This document shows, in pieces, positions 63,791-64,000 of a stretch of 64,000 bases of DNA. The first letter of the stretch is position 1. Every line of letters starts with the position of its first letter. The DNA comes from Actinocrinis sp035653575 (GTDB taxonomy: Bacteria; Actinomycetota; Actinomycetes; Streptomycetales; Catenulisporaceae): the NCBI RefSeq assembly GCF_035653575.1, contig NZ_DASRBQ010000078.1, forward strand, positions 1 through 64,000, given 5' to 3'. The notes beneath the pieces are model-generated. The model made no database searches. It was not told where the DNA came from and worked only from the letters and a program-made list of their open reading frames with translations. The position numbers were made by a program, and so were the translations under genes.

Positions 63791-63826
63791 GCCGCAGCCG
63801 CTGCCCGGGATAACGGGGACGGGGAA

Positions 63827-63856
63827 GACGGCCGGTCCGGCGACGGACCGGCCGTC
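63827..63856 (+). terminator. Hairpin terminator of the GH6-CBM2 gene
   Basis: A 13-bp perfect stem, GACGGCCGGTCCG (63827-63839) with its complement at 63844-63856, capped by GCGA, a GNRA tetraloop. It is 36 bases after the stop. Confidence 0.88.
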
Positions 63857-64000
63857 CGCGTGTGGGCGGGAACGGACGCCCGAATCAAAGGCCTTAGGCT
63901 TCGCCGAATAAGTGCTCTCATCTGCGGTTTCAGGATACCTGGAAATAGCTTTAAGGTTATTTTCAGCTTACTTTGCGGACAACCGCGATGATCCGGTGTC
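63857..64000. other. AT-richer upstream region of a gene beyond the window
   Basis: Base composition falls noticeably (for example AAATAGCTTTAAGGTTATTTTC) from about 63885 onward, as expected for a promoter region. TTTC-AGGATACCTG-GAAA near 63929 is a loose dyad. No coding sequence is visible. Confidence 0.4.

Overview
The window is GC-rich (roughly 70%), densely coded DNA with strong third-position G/C bias, GTG/TTG starts, leaderless candidates, ANTAR/GAF/SpoIIE signalling proteins, an ECF42 sigma factor paired with a DGPF protein, and secreted cellulases joined to CBM2 by Ser/Pro/Ala linkers. This points to a soil or plant-litter actinomycete (Streptomyces/Catenulispora/Actinospica-like). 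The exact genus cannot be fixed from this sequence. No rRNA, tRNA, CRISPR array, prophage or complete IS was seen.

Layout. 0.3-2.2 kb: phosphotransferase-fold protein and GNAT acetyltransferase. 2.2-9.2 kb: a soluble ANTAR-GAF-PAS-SpoIIE phosphatase and a 1459-residue HAMP-array hybrid histidine kinase on one strand. 9.4-16.3 kb: DHA2 exporter, an RCK-channel-RCK potassium channel, a secreted Asp-box propeller protein and a GT4 glycosyltransferase. 16.4-23.7 kb: FUSC membrane protein, LysR regulator with divergent aldo/keto reductase, MFS transporter coupled to a Gfo/Idh/MocA oxidoreductase, and a tiny S1-domain protein. 23.8-25.6 kb: ECF42 sigma-DGPF pair behind a matching promoter. 25.7-26.8 kb: secreted protein and SRPBCC protein. 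26.8-33.7 kb: glycogen-to-trehalose operon (GlgX/TreX, TreY, TreZ) after a STAS protein. 34.0-43.8 kb: cellulose/beta-glucan island (GH9-CBM3-Fn3-Fn3-CBM2, GH6, GH16-CBM) interleaved with two Ser/Thr kinases. 44.0-47.7 kb: phospholipase-D-like protein, an interrupted inositol-monophosphatase/HisN-like gene, a methyltransferase and a G1 peptidase. 47.8-54.6 kb: a self-contained PTS operon (DeoR regulator, PfkB kinase, mannitol-type EIIC/EIIB/EIIA, MDR dehydrogenase, HPr, Enzyme I). 54.8-58.2 kb: aldehyde dehydrogenase, DUF779 and a GAF regulator. 58.4-61.9 kb: PTP-like phosphatase, SigG-like ECF sigma with an NTF2-like tail, DUF899, DUF5134 and YccF. 62.3-63.8 kb: a second GH6, with CBM2.

Functionally the region combines extracellular cellulose and beta-glucan attack, uptake and phosphorylation of a hexitol or hexose, conversion of storage glucan to trehalose, and many sensory or regulatory proteins. 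Carbohydrate promoters carry dyad operators: a 22-bp perfect palindrome at the GH16 promoter and a CebR-like GAGCGCTC core before GH6.

The most unusual observations are: (1) a 51-bp near-perfect palindrome inserted at a duplicated TA inside the inositol-monophosphatase-like gene, whose excision in silico restores a full-length frame; (2) a 17-bp tandem expansion of the treZ start site that makes a 27-codon mini-ORF coupling treY to treZ; and (3) repeated short tandem duplications (9-17 bp) at gene junctions and linkers across the window.
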